From: Thiotrichaceae bacterium
Lineage (GTDB): Bacteria; Pseudomonadota; Gammaproteobacteria; Thiotrichales; Thiotrichaceae
Length of the DNA stretch: 8,611 nucleotides
Reading direction: 5' to 3'
Assembly (NCBI GenBank): GCA_027008885.1
Contig: JALVDQ010000348.1
Span: 1-8,611 of the forward strand
The position numbers and the translations under genes are program-made. This document shows, in pieces, positions 6,137 to 8,611 of the stretch. Within the stretch, counting starts at the first letter, position 1, and the number at the start of each line of letters is the position of its first letter. The notes under the pieces were generated by a model that saw nothing but the letters and a program-made list of their open reading frames with translations, searched no databases and was not told the origin of the DNA.

Positions 6137-7943
6137 ATATCCTACAGCCCAGCTAAAAACAAAATCACGTTTTTCTCTGGTCTGGATAATCCCGCTTACT
6201 GCTGCGCTTATCGGTGGCTGGCTTGTGTTTAAATATTACAGTGAACGCGGAACGATTATCAGCATCATTCTGGACGATGCCTCTGGCGTGGAAGCGAAGA
6301 AAACACCCATCCGCTACAAATCGGTACAGGTAGGCAAAATAAAAAAAATCGGTCTAACACCTGATCTTAAAAAAGTGAAGCTGACTGCTGAAATCTTCCC
6401 TGAAATGGCAAAAAACCTGACTTCTTCGACACGCTTTTGGGTAGTCAAACCAAGGATTAGCTTTCAGGGGATTAGTGGTCTTGATACCCTGCTTTCGGGG
6501 GTACATATTGGCATGGATCCGGGCAACCCTGAAGAGGTCGATGATGCATCTCAAGGTGCACTGGATGTTTACCAGGGCTTGAGCAAACCACCTATTATTA
6601 TCGGCGATGAACAGGGCATATCACTTATCTTAAACACCAAAAAACTGGGTTCTCTGGATATCGGCTCTCCGGTTTACTATCGCAAGATAAAAGTCGGAGA
6701 GGTCACTGATTATCACCTTAATGAAGAGGATGACTCAATCAATATCTCAATTTATGTGCATGCTCCCTATGATAAAAGAATTAAAACCAGTAGCCGTTTC
6801 TGGAATGCCAGTGGCTTGTCTTTAAAGCTGACAACAAGCGGCGTTTCAGTACGCATGGAATCCCTGACCTCGCTTCTTATCGGGGGGATTGCTTTTGAAA
6901 CACCGGCAAGCGAGACTGGCTACCCTCTGGATGGTAAAACCAGTTTTAAATTATATGACTCATACAAGCTGGCGAATGATGACACCCAGCGACGCAACAA
7001 GTTATTTTATGTTATGTATTTTAACGATACGTTACATGGGCTTGGCGAAGATTCACTGATTGAATACAATGGTGTAAAAGTGGGAAAAGTAGAAACTATC
7101 CTGCTAGAGAATGCGAAAGACTCTACGCGAGTAAAAACGCTGGTCAAAGTTTCTTTTCGTATTGACAAATTCTCACCCTCTGGAGACAAAACCGAGGCAG
7201 AACAAACACTCAGAAATCTGGTCAAGAATGGTCTGCAAGCGCAGCTTACCATTGATAGCCTGATCACGGGAGCGCAGTATATCGCCCTAAAAATGCCTGA
7301 CAAGTCCAATGAGGGCAATATAATGGACAATACTTTTACACTCTTGCCGACAAAACCCAGGCATCCTTCTGTTTTTCCAACCACCCGTTCACGGCAATCC
7401 CTGCTCAACTTTGATGCCAGCGAGATTACTCAGGAGCTTAACAAGGCGATATCCAGCGTGACTGCCCTGATTAATTCCAGGGATGTAAAAAGAACCTTAA
7501 AGGGGCTTGCTGCCACCTCAGAAAGTATTGGTAAAATTACACGAAAACTTGAAAAAGAAGGTTTTTCTGGCGAACTTGTAAAAACGCTGGTTAGCGCAAA
7601 AAACGCAACCCAGGATATTCGTCAATTAATCCGTGACAGTCGGCATACCATTGTTACCTTTGGGAATGTGGCAAACAAACTGCAAAAAGACTTTAGCCAG
7701 ACTCTAAGAACCGTTGATAATATTGGAAACAAGTTACAGCGCGATATGCACAGAACACTGAATGGCGTTGATCGTGTTACCCTATCCCTGAACAAGGGGC
7801 TTAAAAACACACTGAGCGAGGACTCGGCATTGCAATACCGTTTACAACAATTAATCAATGATTTGAGCGAAGCATCAAACTCGTTTTCAATTTTGGCAGA
7901 TACACTTCAGCGTAAACCCAACTCACTTATTTTTGGCAAATAA
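6126..7943 (+). CDS. pqiB: PqiB, intermembrane transport protein with three MCE domains
   Basis: Periplasm-spanning MCE protein that forms stacked hexameric rings and a helical needle thought to carry lipids between the membranes. The 605 residues align with E. coli PqiB: one N-terminal membrane anchor at about 18-36 (SLVWIIPLTAALIGGWLVF), MCE1 at about 42-142 with the FWVVKP and GISGLDTLLSGV segments, MCE2 at about 163-261 (YYRKIKVGEV, SLTSLLIGGIAF), MCE3 at about 292-393 (EYNGVKVGKV, SLITGAQYIALKMP), and a long helical tail to the end (NSLIFGK, like NALVFEAK in E. coli). Within the tail, residues 497-568 show tandem 18-residue repeats. The ATG at 6126 fits the E. coli N-terminus and overlaps the previous stop by 11 nt; an upstream ATG at 6087 in frame is less likely. 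No strong ribosome site is seen, so translation is probably coupled. Confidence 0.95.
   Translation: MKTEYPTAQLKTKSRFSLVWIIPLTAALIGGWLVFKYYSERGTIISIILDDASGVEAKKTPIRYKSVQVGKIKKIGLTPDLKKVKLTAEIFPEMAKNLTSSTRFWVVKPRISFQGISGLDTLLSGVHIGMDPGNPEEVDDASQGALDVYQGLSKPPIIIGDEQGISLILNTKKLGSLDIGSPVYYRKIKVGEVTDYHLNEEDDSINISIYVHAPYDKRIKTSSRFWNASGLSLKLTTSGVSVRMESLTSLLIGGIAFETPASETGYPLDGKTSFKLYDSYKLANDDTQRRNKLFYVMYFNDTLHGLGEDSLIEYNGVKVGKVETILLENAKDSTRVKTLVKVSFRIDKFSPSGDKTEAEQTLRNLVKNGLQAQLTIDSLITGAQYIALKMPDKSNEGNIMDNTFTLLPTKPRHPSVFPTTRSRQSLLNFDASEITQELNKAISSVTALINSRDVKRTLKGLAATSESIGKITRKLEKEGFSGELVKTLVSAKNATQDIRQLIRDSRHTIVTFGNVANKLQKDFSQTLRTVDNIGNKLQRDMHRTLNGVDRVTLSLNKGLKNTLSEDSALQYRLQQLINDLSEASNSFSILADTLQRKPNSLIFGK
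7614..7829 (+). repeat. 54-bp coding repeat (18-residue units) in the PqiB needle
   Basis: Residues 497-514, 515-532, 533-550 and a weaker 551-568 align as 18-residue units. The clearest pair shares NKLQ(K/R)D, then TL, then VD in the same spacing. Eighteen residues equal five helical turns, so each copy presents the same face, as suits a coiled helical tube. The DNA has diverged between copies, which points to old duplication or structural constraint. Confidence 0.65.
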
Positions 7944-7944
7944 T

Positions 7945-8541
7945 ATGCGAATTATCTATTCAGGCACTTCCTTTACTCTCATATTCCTTATGTTTTTTAT
8001 GCTGAACGCCTGTTCTGGCATAGGTGAAAATAATGATAATCTTGGCAAAATACATTTTTATTCACTCAATGCACTGCCTGCCTCAAACAGCAATCAATCC
8101 AGACTAAAGATTGGTGTTGGACCCGTTGAGATTCCCAGACTTCTTAACCGCCCCCAAATTGTCAGCAGAAAGAATGAAACAGAAATCCAGATGTCAGAAT
8201 CACATCAATGGGGGGGATCTTTCAAGGAAGAATTGATTCAGTCACTAACTGATAATTTTTCTGCCCTGCTGGAAACGGATAATATAGAGCAATACCCCTG
8301 GAAATTTTCCTTTAAACCCGACTACCAAATTCGCATTAATATTGAACGTCTTGATGGTCAAAAAGGCAAATCTGTCTACTTAAAGGCTCGCTGGCGCCTG
8401 TTAAAAAAGAATAAGGAAATACTGGTAAAACACACTAACATCAATACCCCTGTTAGCGGGAATAACTACGCAGCTTATGTAAAGGCCCTGGGTAACGCAC
8501 TTGTTATTCTTAGCAAACAAATCGCAAAACACATCCAATGA
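7945..8541 (+). CDS. pqiC: PqiC, outer-membrane lipoprotein of the Pqi complex (ABC-type transport auxiliary / DUF330 family)
   Basis: 198-residue lipoprotein expected to sit on the periplasmic face of the outer membrane and receive the tip of the PqiB needle. The signal peptide has a lipobox LNAC with lipidated C23; the next residue is Ser rather than Asp, so the Lol system should deliver it to the outer membrane. The family's core is clear: KIGVGPVEIPRLLNRPQIV, then the EIQMSESHQWGGSFKEEL region and NFSALLETDNIEQYPW. The ATG at 7945 begins 1 nt after the pqiB stop; a TTG at 7933 in frame would add four residues and spoil the signal peptide start. No clear ribosome site, so coupling to pqiB is likely. 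A run of seven G (8210-8216) lies inside the gene within the codons for WGG. The 3' end overlaps the next ORF as ATGA. Confidence 0.92.
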   Translation: MRIIYSGTSFTLIFLMFFMLNACSGIGENNDNLGKIHFYSLNALPASNSNQSRLKIGVGPVEIPRLLNRPQIVSRKNETEIQMSESHQWGGSFKEELIQSLTDNFSALLETDNIEQYPWKFSFKPDYQIRINIERLDGQKGKSVYLKARWRLLKKNKEILVKHTNINTPVSGNNYAAYVKALGNALVILSKQIAKHIQ

Positions 8542-8611
8542 AAACCATATTCTCAGTCATAGAGTCACCCACTCATCCCTATCTTAGTGAACTCTACAAG
8601 CAGTTGGAGTA
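8538..8611 (+). CDS. Unidentified ORF following pqiC (5' end only)
   Basis: Only 24 complete codons are visible, beginning MKTIFSVIESPTHPYLSELY, before the window ends. The ATG overlaps the pqiC stop as ATGA and there is no Shine-Dalgarno, so it looks like a translationally coupled last or later member of the pqi operon. There is no signal peptide in the visible part, suggesting a cytoplasmic product. I do not recognise it well enough to name a family or function. Confidence 0.6.
   Translation, partial: MKTIFSVIESPTHPYLSELYKQLE

Noticed and set aside
8210..8216. Run of seven G in pqiC as a phase-variation tract
   Set aside because: The run is short for slippage-based switching and simply encodes Trp-Gly-Gly in a conserved region; there is no second supporting tract.
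1..8611. tRNA, rRNA, CRISPR array, insertion sequence or prophage genes
   Set aside because: I looked for cloverleaf-like segments, regularly spaced direct repeats and transposase or integrase motifs and saw none.

Overview
The window looks like a chromosomal segment of a moderately AT-rich gammaproteobacterium. The main reason is the rlmE-ftsH pair on the minus strand with yhbY diverging from it, an arrangement familiar from Escherichia coli and relatives. The rest agrees: a Pqi-type MCE lipid-transport operon, a FadL-type outer-membrane channel, an outer-membrane lipoprotein, and dyad-rich intergenic repeats of the kind scattered through environmental gammaproteobacteria. I cannot name the genus.

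Layout. Positions 1-1525 (minus) hold the first 508 codons of ftsH, the membrane AAA+ zinc protease, which runs off the left edge. Upstream of it, and probably co-transcribed, is rlmE (1569-2207, minus), the 23S rRNA U2552 2'-O-methyltransferase. yhbY (2281-2568, plus) diverges from rlmE and encodes a small CRM-domain ribosome-assembly factor. Facing yhbY, with a 10-nt gap between the stops, is a gene for a small tandem CDGSH iron-sulfur protein (2579-2827, minus). A 326-bp gap follows; it contains a perfect hairpin with a 25-bp stem immediately upstream of a fadL-family outer-membrane transporter gene (3154-4407, plus).

A second gap (4408-4778) has two unrelated repeats: a cluster of three short dyads, and a degenerate 7-bp tandem repeat. 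After it comes a compact plus-strand operon: two single-domain PqiA proteins (4779-5432 and 5429-6136), PqiB with three MCE domains (6126-7943), the PqiC lipoprotein (7945-8541), and a further ORF starting at 8538 that leaves the window. All junctions overlap or are 1 nt apart (ATGA, 11-nt overlap, 1-nt gap, ATGA), which implies translational coupling.

How the genes fit together. ftsH, rlmE and yhbY are housekeeping genes of protein quality control and ribosome maturation. The pqi genes should build an envelope-spanning lipid conduit: PqiA in the inner membrane, the PqiB MCE rings and helical needle across the periplasm, and PqiC at the outer membrane. The FadL-type channel just upstream is another hydrophobic-substrate transporter, but it is separated by repeats and a link is only suggested. 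I do not see a clearly undescribed system. The items most worth a second look are the 25-bp hairpin before fadL, the split PqiA, the 18-residue repeats in the PqiB needle, the altered second CDGSH motif, and the unidentified gene after pqiC.
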